Of a DNA stretch of 60,000 nt, positions 12,364 through 23,113 are shown in pieces (the first letter of the stretch is position 1; every line of letters begins with the position of its first letter). A program made the position numbers and the translations under genes. This stretch comes from Nymphaea colorata (Eukaryota; Streptophyta; Magnoliopsida; Nymphaeales; Nymphaeaceae): assembly GCF_008831285.2 (NCBI RefSeq), contig NC_045143.1, forward strand, positions 8,319,503 through 8,379,502, given 5' to 3'. The notes under the pieces are model-generated. The model searched no databases and was not told where the DNA came from. It saw only the letters and a program-made list of their open reading frames with translations.

Positions 12364-13577
12364 GGATGTCAGATAGTTACCGAATGACTTAATTCTAAAA
12401 ATTCATCACTAAAAGGTCAATAAATCATCTCTAAAAACACTATAAATTATCGTCTCACCATAAACAGTTGTTATTATCAATATATCAACTACTTTTTAGC
12501 ACATAAGTTTTTAAAATTGAACCATCCAATAATATTATCTGACTTCTGTCAAAACTGAAATAACTTTGTGGTTGGACATTTATCTTTTATGTTGTATTGT
12601 TAAAAACTATTGTAAAAGGTGTATGATGGGTTGCTGAACCACTTTCTTTATAGCAACTGTTATAAAAAGATTGAAATTTTGATGGATGAATGGAGGAGGC
12701 AGGTTTACTCACTGTGCGGAAGTTACAAAAGTGAGAAGGTCAGTTCCCAGTAAATTTGGAAAAAAACAAATCCTGCATGCAACCCATATGTGCCGTAAGA
12801 GTAGAGGGGACATTTTTTGTAATTTTGAACAGAAATGTCATTTATTGGTTTTTTATTTTTTATTTTTATTTTTCTCTTTTTTTATATAAATTTATGGACC
12901 AGTATGATGCATATAACGAGGTTCGGTCCCTGCCCACGTCGATTGAGCCCAGTGTGAAATTTTTGAGTATCTTATGCAAAGAACTAGCTGCAGTAAAACC
13001 GGCAAGACTTCCTTTAACCCTGCAGTAAGACTTTGTGGAGAAAATTACTATCTGCAAACATGGGATGCAAAGAAGACCTACATTTGCCCCACAAAACTTG
13101 GAAATCGATGAGAGAAAAATAACTTTAACATTAAGGATAAAAAAAATACACCATGCAACACATTTGTAGTACTTTTAGGAAGGACATGGAAAGTTAGGTA
13201 AAAGTTGCTATCCAAGATGGGGAAGCTGGCAATATAAATATGTTTACATTAATATGGCTGTTTGAAAAGCACGACTCGGTGTCCGCTAGTCTAAATATGT
13301 TCTTTCCTTGAAAGTTCTAAAACTATTGAGCTGCCATTAATTTAATTAGAGGATAATCTGTTTTGCAAAATGTGTGTGGAGCTCACGAGTTCTTGTTTGG
13401 AGCGTTTGGTAACATGAACACTGCATATATAGCACAGTGTTTCATGAATGTGTTCCAAAAACTGAACATATTGATTGAACATTGAATTTCAAAGAAGTCA
13501 AAAATTCATATCGTCAAATGACTTTGTATGAAAATAATGGTGCTTTATTAAGCTTACCAATTGTCAAACTTTATACA
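12364..13577. other. Intergenic, nothing recognised
   Basis: AT-rich. Overlapping short frames at 12686-13057 on both strands lack motifs. Confidence 0.4.
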
Positions 13578-14059
13578 CTACAACAAAAGGGGTGCCTCTC
13601 GCACTAAATAGTGGTTTATTAAGAAGTATTCGCAAATCTTCTCCAACTTTTAGGGTAGATTTATGACATAGTTACAAACTATTTTATTTATTAAATGGGC
13701 TCCACAAAATTTAAGGTTGGGTGTCAGGTCGGGTACCCGATAGGTACCCAGTACCGAGTCCGACTCGAGCCCAGGCTCGAACCAGGAAAAAAAAAAAAGC
13801 ATTGAGTCATCTGTATCGACTACAACAAAAAGGAGTGCCTCTGCTATTAAAAAGTGTTTTATAAAAGGTATTCACAAATCTGCTCCAACTTTTAAGGTAG
13901 ATTTATAACATAGCTACAAACGGTTTATTTGTTAAACGGACTCTCCAAAACTAAGGTTGGGCATCGGGTTGAGTAGCCAATGGGTACCTAGTACCTAGCC
14001 CGACTCGGGCCCTGGTTCGAACCAAAAAACAAAAGGCTTCAAGCTGGCCCAATAAGTTA
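13578..14059 (+). repeat. 242-bp tandem duplication with CACTA-like edge motif
   Basis: Two units start at 13578 and 13820 with ctacaacaaaa followed by gtgcctct. Both carry the same order: a 'ctccaacttttagggtaga' block, a 'ggttgggtgtcaggtcggg' block, a cluster of GGTACC and CCCGACTCG motifs, and an A run. The first unit is preceded by ca, giving cactacaacaaaa, which resembles the CACTA-superfamily terminus. No opposite terminus or 3-bp TSD could be paired, so a CACTA origin is only a suggestion. Confidence 0.75.
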
Positions 14060-14061
14060 TC

Positions 14062-14240
14062 GGGCCGACTCGGGTGGGTCCGACTAAGCTTGGCTTGGCC
14101 AGATAAGATTTTTTTAATACAAATTTTATTATATTTATATATAATTATTATATTTTATTACTATTAATTATATTTATATATTATTTTATATTAAAAATAT
14201 ATATATTTTAATTTAATCGGACCTAACCCGAGCCGGACTC
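14062..14240. repeat. Foldback with ~23-bp arms and AT-only loop
   Basis: The arm at 14062-14083 (gggccgactcgggtgggtcc...) is imperfectly complementary to 14216-14240 (...ggacctaacccgagccgg). About 130 bp of almost pure A/T separates them. This is a snapback structure of the kind left by foldback or MITE elements. Confidence 0.6.
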
Positions 14241-15234
14241 GAACTTCAGTTTTAGGTGTTGGACTAAATGAGAAGTGTCAACCGACCTCATGCCCAAGCT
14301 TATCCTGTTTGGAGGCTTTTCATCCATGTCCTACTCTATTAATGCCATAACGCCCAAAGCGGGTACCGGTGAGTAATAACTCCCAACCACAAAAAACCGG
14401 CCCTCCAATAATTAAAATTTACGTCCACTTTTGTCTTGAGGACGTATGAGATGGTCAGGATAATCTTTACCCAGGTAAAAATTATTCAAAGTCGGGCGGC
14501 TCTAAACAAAATTCTCAAAGTTAAGTTGCGCTATATCAACCGATACAACCTCGAATCAACGGACATATTAACGAAGCAATCTATATAATCTTTTATTGAT
14601 ATTGACAAGTCACTTTTGTGTGCTACTTGTTTAGAAACATTTATATTCATGAATATAAGAGCACTTATATATGGAGAAAAGTAGACATTAAATTTGTGAA
14701 TGTAAAACTAAAAGAATTTTAAGGAGCTGATGTCCCACATGTGGCTACTGCTTACAAGATTCCGGTAACAAACGAAGCCCGATACCGGAAATGCTGCAAC
14801 GAACATAAGAAGTAGCGACTTCTACAAAATTAAACAAATCCCATCGGTTGGAAGACAAACTTTACTCACCTTACAAACAGTAAATAATGCAACCAGTAAG
14901 TGTTGGTGAGAGGTCGTCCTCAAACAGTGGGTACGACGGACCACCTGCAAAGCCGGTGCCATAAAGTTTGGTCTAACTTCCGGTTCCTCATTGCGATCAA
15001 CCATCGGAGAAATTTTCCACGGCAAAAGTTAAAAAACTGTCACCCGGCAACAAGAATCCGGTAAAACTGATCAAACCCAGAACACAAAAAATTCGAGCTT
15101 TATACGATCTCATAAGATATTGATGCTATAAACACAATGTCGTACACGGGTTATTAACATATCAATATGCGAGTCGCCGGAGAAACCACCGGTCTGCCGG
15201 AAAACGATGTGGCACGACCTGCTAGCGTGCACTG
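14241..15234. other. 3' flank of the DUF761 gene, no other gene
   Basis: Lies downstream of the minus-strand gene and should hold its 3' UTR and polyadenylation region. I cannot fix a polyadenylation site by eye. A short minus frame at 14822-15025 has no recognisable motif. Confidence 0.4.
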
Positions 15235-15864
15235 CTAACGTGCCTCAAGGATGGCCGTTTGCCTCTGTGATCGTAGCTGCTCATAGAACCTCGCGATGAA
15301 TTCCTCGGCCTCCCTGTCGATGCGGTGATCGTCGTCTTCCTCTTCCTTCAGAGGGAATGGGGAGTCGGTGACCCTCAGGGGGCGCGGAGACGCCATCGGG
15401 CTCAAGCCACAGAGTGTTGGGGACAATGGCGTCGGCGTCTCCTTGCCGGAAAGGTCGGAATTCAGTATCTCGAGCGCCTTTTGGAAGGAGGCGGCAAACT
15501 TGTGGTCGGAAGAGTCGGGGTATATACAAGAGAGGGAGCCATTCCGGCGATGTTGGTGGTGGTGTTTCCGCTTGTCATGGCGTTGGAAAGGGAAGAAATG
15601 GGCAGGGGTGTTGCTGCAACTGAATTCGTATTCATTGGGAGCGTAGGCGGCGACGCTAATGCCGTCGGAGCGGCAGCTGAGGGAGGAATACCGGTGGAAC
15701 ATGAGGTTGCCGATGGCTTTTCCGGCGAGTTTTCCTCTCTTCATCATGAGGTGGAGGTCAAGCAGGACCTTCTGTTTGGAGAGGCCCTTCCTCAGCATGT
15801 ACATGACTGCGCGTATGATATGCCATAGTCTTTTGCCTGCTATCACAGGTGACCTTCCCTCCAT
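15235..15864 (-). CDS. DUF761 domain protein (Avr9/Cf-9-elicited 146-like family)
   Basis: A single-exon, 209-residue plant-specific protein. The N-terminal third carries the conserved block typical of this family, including VIAGKRLWHII, a possible short hydrophobic segment (AVMYMLRKGLS) and LLDLHLMMKRGKLAGKAIG at about residues 35-53. A middle low-complexity section has a KRKHHHQHRR basic/His run at about 98-107. A Ser/Pro-rich stretch follows at about 143-172. The C-terminus holds an acidic EEEDDD run and then the DUF761 core EEFIARFYEQLRSQ at about residues 187-200. Length and the missing intron fit the family. Related plant genes were first noted as rapidly induced in pathogen recognition, but the biochemical function is unknown. 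The ATG at 15864 is chosen because the family N-terminus begins there and a CT tract lies immediately upstream. The coding region is clearly more GC-rich than its surroundings. Confidence 0.9.
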   Translation of the reverse strand: MEGRSPVIAGKRLWHIIRAVMYMLRKGLSKQKVLLDLHLMMKRGKLAGKAIGNLMFHRYSSLSCRSDGISVAAYAPNEYEFSCSNTPAHFFPFQRHDKRKHHHQHRRNGSLSCIYPDSSDHKFAASFQKALEILNSDLSGKETPTPLSPTLCGLSPMASPRPLRVTDSPFPLKEEEDDDHRIDREAEEFIARFYEQLRSQRQTAILEAR

Positions 15865-15887
15865 GAGAGAGAGAGAGAGAGAGAGAG
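15865..15887 (-). promoter_or_regulatory. (CT)n tract abutting the start codon
   Basis: On the coding (minus) strand an 11-repeat CT run ends directly at the ATG of the DUF761 gene, so the immediate start context is CTC-ATG-G. CT-rich stretches are common in plant 5' UTRs. Having zero spacing to the ATG is the unusual point. Confidence 0.7.
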
Positions 15888-15918
15888 TAGTGTGAGAAAG
15901 AAGAAGAACAGGGATCAG

Positions 15919-15926
15919 CTATTTAA
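15919..15926 (-). promoter_or_regulatory. Probable TATA-type element of the DUF761 gene
   Basis: On the minus strand the sequence reads CCTTAAATAGCTG about 55 bp upstream of the ATG. A start about 30 bp downstream would leave a very short 5' UTR made largely of the CT tract. Position and composition are the only evidence. Confidence 0.4.
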
Positions 15927-16430
15927 GGGGAGTTCAAGTGGAATGTGTCCATAAAAAATTAATAATATTTTTTAAAATAGGAATAAATATTGATTTATAT
16001 TTTTGAAGGAGGCCAACACAAAGATGTGGAGGGATCCAGGACAAATATACAACCTTTCAGGCAAGTTTCTAAACTGATGTCTTTGTATTAATGAACCGAA
16101 AGTGAACAGTTTCATGTGCATGGAGCAAAGCCAGTTGAGTTGGATATGGGCAGTTGACTACACCATCTTTTTAATATTTTTTTTAAAAATTTTTGTATCA
16201 ACATTTTGAAACGTTTACTTTGTTATATATGAATGTTTTATTCAAATATGAAAATCGAATGAGTGCCTTTTCAAAAAATTGTCTTGCTCCGCCATTCGTT
16301 CGAGAGCACCATGAGCTCATTCTGCCTTGTCCTTTAATACTCGCTTGATGGCTAAATCTGTTTTTACTTAATTGTGACATTGCATCATGTCATTGCTTTA
16401 TTATTTAAGAGCTCTTGATGAATATTATTT

Positions 16431-16440
16431 CCCCCCCCCC

Positions 16441-16484
<44 letters not shown>
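16431..16484. repeat. Compound microsatellite (C)11(CT)n(AT)n
   Basis: A C run at 16431-16441 passes into (CT) to 16460 and then (AT) to 16484, with no interruption. Frames across it on either strand are repeat translations. Confidence 0.95.
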
Positions 16485-17460
16485 GCGATGAAGATGGAGA
16501 TGGCCAGCTTGGTGAAGTTGGCCTGATTGAGTTGGACCACCCAACTATGCCATGTGTAGCGATGAAGACAGACACGTCTCTGGTTACAATTACGATGATA
16601 CTGGAACCGACAGCTCTGAGCTCCCACAGATCTGAACTTGCCTAAATGAGGCCTGAATAGGTCCGGACTCCAGCTCTGAAGATAACAAGAACCAGAGACT
16701 TAAAAATGATGCTTTGATCTGAAGATCTTAACTTCGGGGGCATCAGAATTCAGAAGTCTGGTCATCGGAAAGTGTCTTGGGGAATCTGGCCATTTCCGAC
16801 GACTTTCAGTCTACCGAAGTCATTGGCCTGTTGGTTGAGGCGTCTGCTTCAGTCTTAATATGCTAGAAAGTGCCCCCGTTTCTATCTCGAGGCTTTAATT
16901 CCTTTGTTTCCTGTTTCTCTCTTTTGTTTTTTGTTTTCCCATTCTTTCATTACATCGTTTAATGTTTTGGAATAAAATTGTGTTATTTTGTAAAAGTAAA
17001 GTTTTGTTAAAATTGGGTTTTTACCAGTTTTTGAAATCTGGTTTATGTGTTTAGGTGATTTAGTACTACTATGGGTTACAAAGTAAATTCCTTTAATACG
17101 AGTATGTGTGTAAATATGCTTGTTACCTCTTTGGTTTATGACATAACCTATCACTTAGTGATTTAATATTTTTTGGCAGCTTAAAAGGGACAAGAACAAG
17201 ATTGAGGTTTGGCTTTTTCATGGCGTCACTCCAGAAGATTGGAATTTTGGTGATAATGTTTTATTCAAGGGATTAGCAGAGTGATTCAAGGGACAATCCC
17301 TGCCGCTGATCGCTGTTTGCACCTGAAACTGCATAATTGTTCTTTCTACCAGACAACCTATGGTTGAAGCAGACGGAGATTTAAGAGATATGTACCGAAA
17401 ATTGACTTGTCCTTATGAGGATCTGAAAATTTTTTGATGTAAATAATTAATCTTCCGGCA
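16485..17460 (+). pseudogene. Coding-like fragments of an unrecognised gene
   Basis: Two stretches look more like decayed coding sequence than random DNA. At about 16489-16560 the plus strand encodes DEDGDGQLGEVGLIELDHP before losing frame. At about 17179-17281, after a good acceptor-like tttttggcag, it reads KIEVWLFHGVTPEDW and continues to a stop just after LFKGLAE. A shift of frame there then opens a further 28 codons (IPAADRCLHLKLHNC). I do not recognise the protein. The DEDGDGQL string resembles an EF-hand loop but is isolated, so I do not assign it. The frame changes suggest a degraded gene, or exons I cannot join. Confidence 0.3.
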
Positions 17461-17647
17461 ATAAAGGTTGCAGACCTACCCTCGGCAGATCTGCACTTGA
17501 AGTTTTAGGAGTTTTTTCTGAAAGCAGGTGCGTCTTCCTTCAGTTAAAACAATGAGAATAAACTTGTCCGTTCCATAAATGGAGTCAAAGGCGACGTTGG
17601 CCAAGTTAAGGGCGCAACGCCTAAACATTACTTTTCTTTAGGCTTTT

Positions 17648-18140
17648 CGTTCCGAGTCTTCCATCAGGGAAGGCGATCGGTCAAGCCTCGCGGCTGAACC
17701 AGACGTGAATGTGACAAGGACTTGACGTCGCCCTTGTTCCTACCAGCTATATATGTGACTGATAACGGTTTATTGTCAAAAATGCCCATGACATTTTTCA
17801 GCAGGCATCTCGAAAAAATATATACTGTCTTAATAAGCAGAAAACGCCATTTTCATCATTTTCCCTTTTATAATTAATCTTTTGTGCATATCAACCTCCG
17901 AGCAGGGGGCGGAGGCAAGGGCTATTGCTCTTGTCAGTTTTTTAAAATTTCAAAAATTTACATGTAGATTCTATAAATTTTAGTTTAACCTATATAAAAT
18001 TATATTTCAGTTTCTGCAATAAAATTTTTTTAGCTTTGTCCCTGATCATGGTACTAAGTTTTGTTTAATGATAAACCAGACCTTGGCTTGTGAAACATTT
18101 GATGTAAATGTGGGTGGTAGACCGTGAACTTAATTGGGTC
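17648..18140 (+). repeat. Duplicated segment B, copy 1
   Basis: Matches 19778-20226 in the same order: cgttccgagtcttc, aaggcgatcggtcaagcc, 'gtgaatgtgacaaggactt', a GGCGGAG repeat, and finally 'aacatttgatgtaaatgtgg'. The copies are considerably diverged. Each carries the GGCGGAG-type element internally, so the element was probably present before duplication. Confidence 0.6.
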
Positions 18141-18320
18141 AGTTTTTTGCACAAGCACTAGCGGAGCTAGAAATTTGTTTTGGTGAGGGCACTCATTTAA
18201 TACCTTTAATTTCATTGGCACACTTACATGTATAACAATTAAATATATCAAAACATTACACATATATTAAACTAATTTTGTGAAGCTGGTGTGGGCAACT
18301 GCCTACACCGGCCACCCCAC
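17900..18320. repeat. GGCGGAG-type dispersed repeat remnants
   Basis: Text starting cagggggcggaggcaaggg is followed by an AT-rich core. A second related piece begins agcactagcggagctagaaa near 18157 and ends with a GC-rich 'ccggccaccccactgtg'. The termini are not defined. Confidence 0.35.
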
Positions 18321-19777
18321 TGTGCACAAGCTACAACATGCTAAAGTAAAGTTAAAAGAGTCCTAAAATCCGAGTTTTATGCTGTCGGGCGAGTAACAAA
18401 GTCTCTTTAACTCGAACACAAGTTCTCATTCTATAAATGAGGGAAAAAAAAAAAAAACATTACCCACGATAGGCAGACCAAATTTAGAGGCCATGATTGT
18501 AGGTCTCTAAACACAAGAATTTTCAATGGCAGAGTTAATGATTTTTTTGCTGTGGAGCACTTAATTTTGATGTGACTGTCTCACGTAAATTTTAATGCAT
18601 CATAATGTAATTTTAATTTTTTTATGAAACTTTTTCTGGGCTAGTGTGGGCAGTGGACCACACAAGTACCCAATGTATCTCGGCCATTGCAGCATACCCA
18701 ACATTTTGATTAGGTGCACTTGTTAGAAAAGCCAATAAAAAAACGTAGAATCAACCCTAATACCTCGAGTGTGACAAGCAGTCCCATTTTGTATCTCGTA
18801 CAAATGTTTTACGTGTGGAAAAATTAATATCAAAGATGGTTGAAAACTACGTTTTCCTGCACAGTCAATGCGCAGAGATCAGAGTCATGGAACAAGCCAG
18901 CCACGAAGGTCGGCTAATAATGTTCGCCGTCTTGATAGGAGGCCACGCAGCCAAGAATGAATCGTTGCCCGTTGGCATTCAATTCCTTCTCCAAAATGAG
19001 CTTTTTGAGTTACTAACGAAAGGGGATTGGTTTAGCCATGAGTCTTATCAAATTAATAACTATGTTTAGGCAACCCGTTGCGGCCTCCAAGAGCCAAAAG
19101 TTGGTACCAGTAGGGCATGATGTTGAGATGTCGGTTTGGTAAGAGTGTCAAAGGGTAGAGCCAAAAATTTTGCATGAGACGAGCCGAATTAAAGTTTTTA
19201 AAATTATATTATTTTTTAAAATTTTTATATAAAACAAGTGAAACTTTTTAAAATTTACATATATATATTCTTTTTAAATTAAAAACTTTGAGACAGGGTC
19301 CCTACAGCTTGTCTTTCATTGTGGAGAGAGCAGTGTAAAAAAATCAGCTACAGTAGCACATTTAATCGTAAGATTAATACTCTTTAATATCATCAGAATA
19401 GCACAGTTCAAGTTTTGGTAGAGCATGTCGTGTGTTCGGTGCTCAAGCAAGAACACGAATGCTCGACTCCTCACACAGGCTCGATTCAGAGGCATTTTGG
19501 TCCTTGAGTGAAAATAAATAGACATTTTATGCATTACAAAAAGTTATATACATTGTCCAATTTCCTTTTTTGCACGAATATTGGGGCTTCTCGTTTTACG
19601 GACCAAGGACTTTTTAGTCATTTCATGCCCTGAGCATGCACTAGGGTACAAGCGACCATTTGGTACTGACCCTCACTCCCTTAATAAAAAATAAAATACA
19701 ACCACGAAATGGGACGGGCTTCTACTTTTGAAAGAAATTAAAAACTGTGACTCTCTTATCTTATATTTTAAGTGTTT
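18321..19777. other. Intergenic, nothing firmly recognised
   Basis: The open frame 18815-19069 (plus, 84 codons) has fairly balanced composition, but I recognise no family or motif in it and see no promoter or splice context. The remainder is AT-rich repeat-like DNA. Confidence 0.35.
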
Positions 19778-20226
19778 CGTTCTTGGTCTTCGATGGGAGA
19801 AGGCGATGAGTCAAGCCCCATTGAACCAAGCGTGAATGTGATAAGGACTTGAGATTGCCCCTTTCCTCATGGACCGAGCTAGGAAGTTTTCATTGTGGGG
19901 TCGAATTATAGTCCGAAAATTTTAACAAGGGTTAAGACATAATTTTTTTTTTTAATTTTTATTACATATATATGTTATATGTAAATGCAATGTATGGGCG
20001 GAGGGAGAAGGAGAATTTTGTACTAAAATTCACGGAATATATGTTAAACTAAAATTTTCAAAATTTAAAAGTAAAATTTTGATTTTCTAAAAAATTTACT
20101 TATAAAAGTGAAATTTTTATAATTGCTCAACATAATTAACAAGGTCGTGACAAAAAGGTCCTGGGCATGTGGAACGTTTGATGTAAAAGTGGATACGCAA
20201 CATGAAGATGAATGACTTAGTTTTAA
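19778..20226 (+). repeat. Duplicated segment B, copy 2
   Basis: Partner of 17648-18140, same orientation, about 2.1 kb downstream. It contains its own gggcggagggagaagg element near 19995. Confidence 0.6.
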
Positions 20227-20680
20227 GTTAAAAAAAGCCAATTAAGACTGGGTCCTCAGAAAGTAAAAGTACAGATATTTTCAAGGAATGTCAGAGTCAA
20301 TTGAGGGCTGGGTCCTCAGTTTTTGTACAACAGTTAATGCTCTAAAGCTCTTTAGACTCCATTTTTGTTTCTGTCCATAAATTTTTTTGGCAATAAAAAG
20401 AGGGGGACCCACTGTTTTCTTGGACAAGTCATCCACAGTTGAGTATTTCGGAAATGACCCTTGTTATGTTTAAAGAAGATGGTCATACCTTCAAGAGTCC
20501 ATTTTTTTTCCATCGATGAAGTTTGCAAAGTTGGGACACCCTAAATAACTTTTTTATGATCAAAAGGCATCAACCACTTGTACTCCAAAAGATGGTCATT
20601 AATGTACAAGTTGAAGCGAGTTGGAGTACACTTAGGGCGACACCCTGAGACACTAAAAGCAGGTTTGAAGATAGTACTCT

Positions 20681-20706
20681 GAGAATGGGAGAATGGGAGA
20701 ATGGTA
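20681..20706. repeat. Short tandem repeat, 8-bp unit x3
   Basis: Three successive GAGAATGG units. Confidence 0.85.
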
Positions 20707-22299
20707 GAGGCATCGACTCATATAAATCTTGGGTTGTAAAATAAAATGTTCCTCCTACTCACCCAAGAAATGTGTACTCAATTAATTGAAAGAAGTAAAA
20801 AACTATAACACCGGGGCTTATGTCGTTTAATTTGTAAGTTCCTAATGAACTCCAAATTGTTAATCAGCAGAGGAAAGAAGAGAATCATGTGCATTATTTG
20901 AGTATTCATAGCTAGGAAAACAATCAAAGACAAAGAATTTGCCCTAATTCCTCTTAATATCCGAGTTCAACAAACCCATACAATACAAGTGTTTGGTGTG
21001 TGAAAAATACAAGTAAGGGTGTCGTATTCAGCTTGTCTCCAACTTTTAGTCTTGAGATAAAGTTTATGAGACACACTATCCCTCCAGTGGTGCCATAGTT
21101 TTCGGTTCATTCCCGGAATAATGGGACCTGAGTGGTCTAGCACAAGTGCTTTTCTGCCTCTGTTTTGCACATCCTATGCCTCAAAGGTAATTGAGATATC
21201 TCATCTATCCATCCAAACACGACAGCAAGAGCAAAACTAACCTACCTAAAGCTGAGAAATTTCTCATGAGATCTTGAGTGGGGCCTCGGAAACTTTGCTA
21301 CCCTTTGAATCTTTTATCAAATCTAAAACTCAGATCCAAAAACAGGTTTTCTATGGCACATCAGATCTTCGACTGACTATCTTAAATCTTTAAGGGGGTA
21401 GTTGCCTGCCTTCAGTGCTAGACTTGAGGTGATTTGAGATCCTGAGATTCTGAGTTCTTAAAGTCCCACAACCATGATTTCCAATACCATAGGATTAGAG
21501 AAAGCCTAATTGGAAAGGAACATGGATTTGCAACAAGAACTTATACCTATACATCTTTAAGATATGGACCTGAAGCCAGACCCAGATGTCAGATCCAAGG
21601 TAATCAAACAACCCTCTGTTATTTAAAGTGCATTTCATGACCTCGGACCTCAATGGATCCAGATTCTAAAGGCACATTTGCACCCGAACTTCTACAGTGG
21701 AAATTAGCATCACAATATATATTACCGGGCAAAGAAGTTCGAATCTTTTTCTGCGTTCCTCCGTTTACTCTTTAACTTCCAAGAGTCCCCATTTGTTCAT
21801 AACGAAATGCATCCTAGAAACAAACAGTACTAACAAACAAGCGGTTCTGTTATGTATTTGGGGTTCCGTTTTTTTCCCCCTTCCTGTTATGTACGCCAAT
21901 TCAGATGTTGTTCATGGCTCTTAAATTTTAGATGTGGTGCGGGAAAGACGGCGACTGTCCCTTCTTTATCTAGCCGAAGCCAAGTAAGAAGCCATTGACT
22001 CCTCGTTGCTCGGGTCCGTGTGTGATTCTTATTTTTAATTTGACACCTAAATGATTTATTTACTTTGAAGCTCATGGTCAAATTATTCATCATCAATAAG
22101 TTAGTCTGTTATTTATCTGAAAGTTTTATTTCTAATTTATGTAAGTTCGTATTTTTTGATAATATGCTTTATTTTTTAGTTTCAAATGGAAAGACATGAA
22201 AGAGAAAAAAATGGAGATATAGGTAGAGTTAACTTGTTGATTCATTGTAATAAGCTTTCTTTTTAGTAATGTAAATAAAAACTTACCGATAAAGAATTT
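20707..22299. other. Intergenic or intronic, no gene recognised
   Basis: If the minus-strand exon at 22967-23113 belongs to a real gene, this stretch could be its intron or later exons. No exon could be identified here with a recognisable motif. The minus frame at 20967-21170 and the plus frame at 21697-21924 lack motifs. Confidence 0.35.
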
Positions 22300-22501
22300 G
22301 CATTTTCTTATCATAAATAACAAATATTGGACGAAATAAACATCACAAGACAAACATTGAACAGAACAAACGCAAACAGAATAGAGATATGTAAAACAAA
22401 CTATGAACAAAAAAGATGGTGTTCTGTTCCTAAAGCCATCAAACGATGGACAGAAAACACTGCTCACATCCTGTCCAACAACACAGCTATCAGACGGCCT
22501 C
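22300..22501 (-). mobile_element. Tourist-like (PIF/Harbinger) element fragment
   Basis: Read on the minus strand it begins GAGGCCGTCTGATAGC at 22501, directly preceded by TAA (plus-strand tta at 22502-22504). It then follows the 5' part of the element at 26001: GGACAGGATGTG, 'TGTCCATCGTTTGATGG', 'AGGAACAGAAC' and a run of TGTTCTGTT-type words. Only this one end is identifiable. The other terminus is missing or too diverged. Short frames on both strands here are element translations. Confidence 0.6.
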
Positions 22502-22966
22502 TTAGGGTTCACATAGGTATAGACAAGCAAGAACATGTTAACTGAAATGACTGGATAGTTATAACCATAGCAAGAAAAAATACAAAAAATAAGTCAGCCA
22601 AAAAATTTGAAAAAGAGAGCGAAATTTTTGAAGAAAAAGCATCAAAATGAAAAACAATGCCAAAAAAATGTGTTATTTTCAGTTTTTTTTTTTCATTTCT
22701 TTTTATTTTCATGTGCTTTTCTATTTGTCTATTTTTTTATTTTCACATTTTTTTTGTAATTTATGCTACCACATTTGAAATTTTTTATTTTATTTTAAGA
22801 TCTTTTCTAATTTTTTGAAAATTTGTGAAGATTTTTCCAAAAAATCAAGCTGTATTATAATGAGAAAACCTCACTCAAAGTTCTAACCAAGAGAGCCAAG
22901 GATTCCATTATAAGCTTACACAATACGAAAGATCAAGGTAATTAATAAGTTAGATCAATCTCCTAC
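22502..22966. other. AT-rich, possible intron; no feature
   Basis: Poly-T and poly-A rich sequence downstream (minus sense) of the candidate exon at 22967-23113. Confidence 0.35.
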
Positions 22967-23113
22967 CTTGCGTTTTTGAAGTTCAATTCTCTGCAACTGC
23001 AGATCTTCCAAGAACCAAGAGCCATATTCTCTAGTAAAAGGGAAGGCGCCCCCAGCAGCTTTGCAGTGAAAGCCCCAAAAAACACGACTGTTCATGGGCT
23101 TGCAGTCTGTCAT
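22967..23113 (-). CDS. Probable first coding exon, protein not recognised
   Basis: On the minus strand an ATG at 23113 opens exactly 49 codons and ends at a good donor, CGCAAG followed by GTAGGA, in phase 0. A TGA in the same frame lies five codons upstream of the ATG, so this Met is the likely start if the exon is the first coding one. The peptide has balanced composition and begins MTDCKPMNSRVFWGFHCKA. It later reads GGAFPFTREYGSWFLEDL and ends in a charged LQRIELQKRK. I do not recognise the family. Later exons should lie at lower coordinates, but none could be identified and a Tourist-like fragment sits there. It could also be a relic exon. Confidence 0.4.

Noticed and set aside
15281-15895. 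Long plus-strand and alternate minus-strand frames over the DUF761 gene
   Set aside because: Shadows of the GC-rich coding sequence; the minus frame has the family motifs.
16415-16645. 76-80-codon frames on both strands
   Set aside because: They run through the (C)(CT)(AT) microsatellite. Only the short downstream segment is mentioned as coding-like.
18815-19069. 84-codon plus frame with balanced composition
   Set aside because: No motif, splice context or recognisable family. Kept only as part of the intergenic description.
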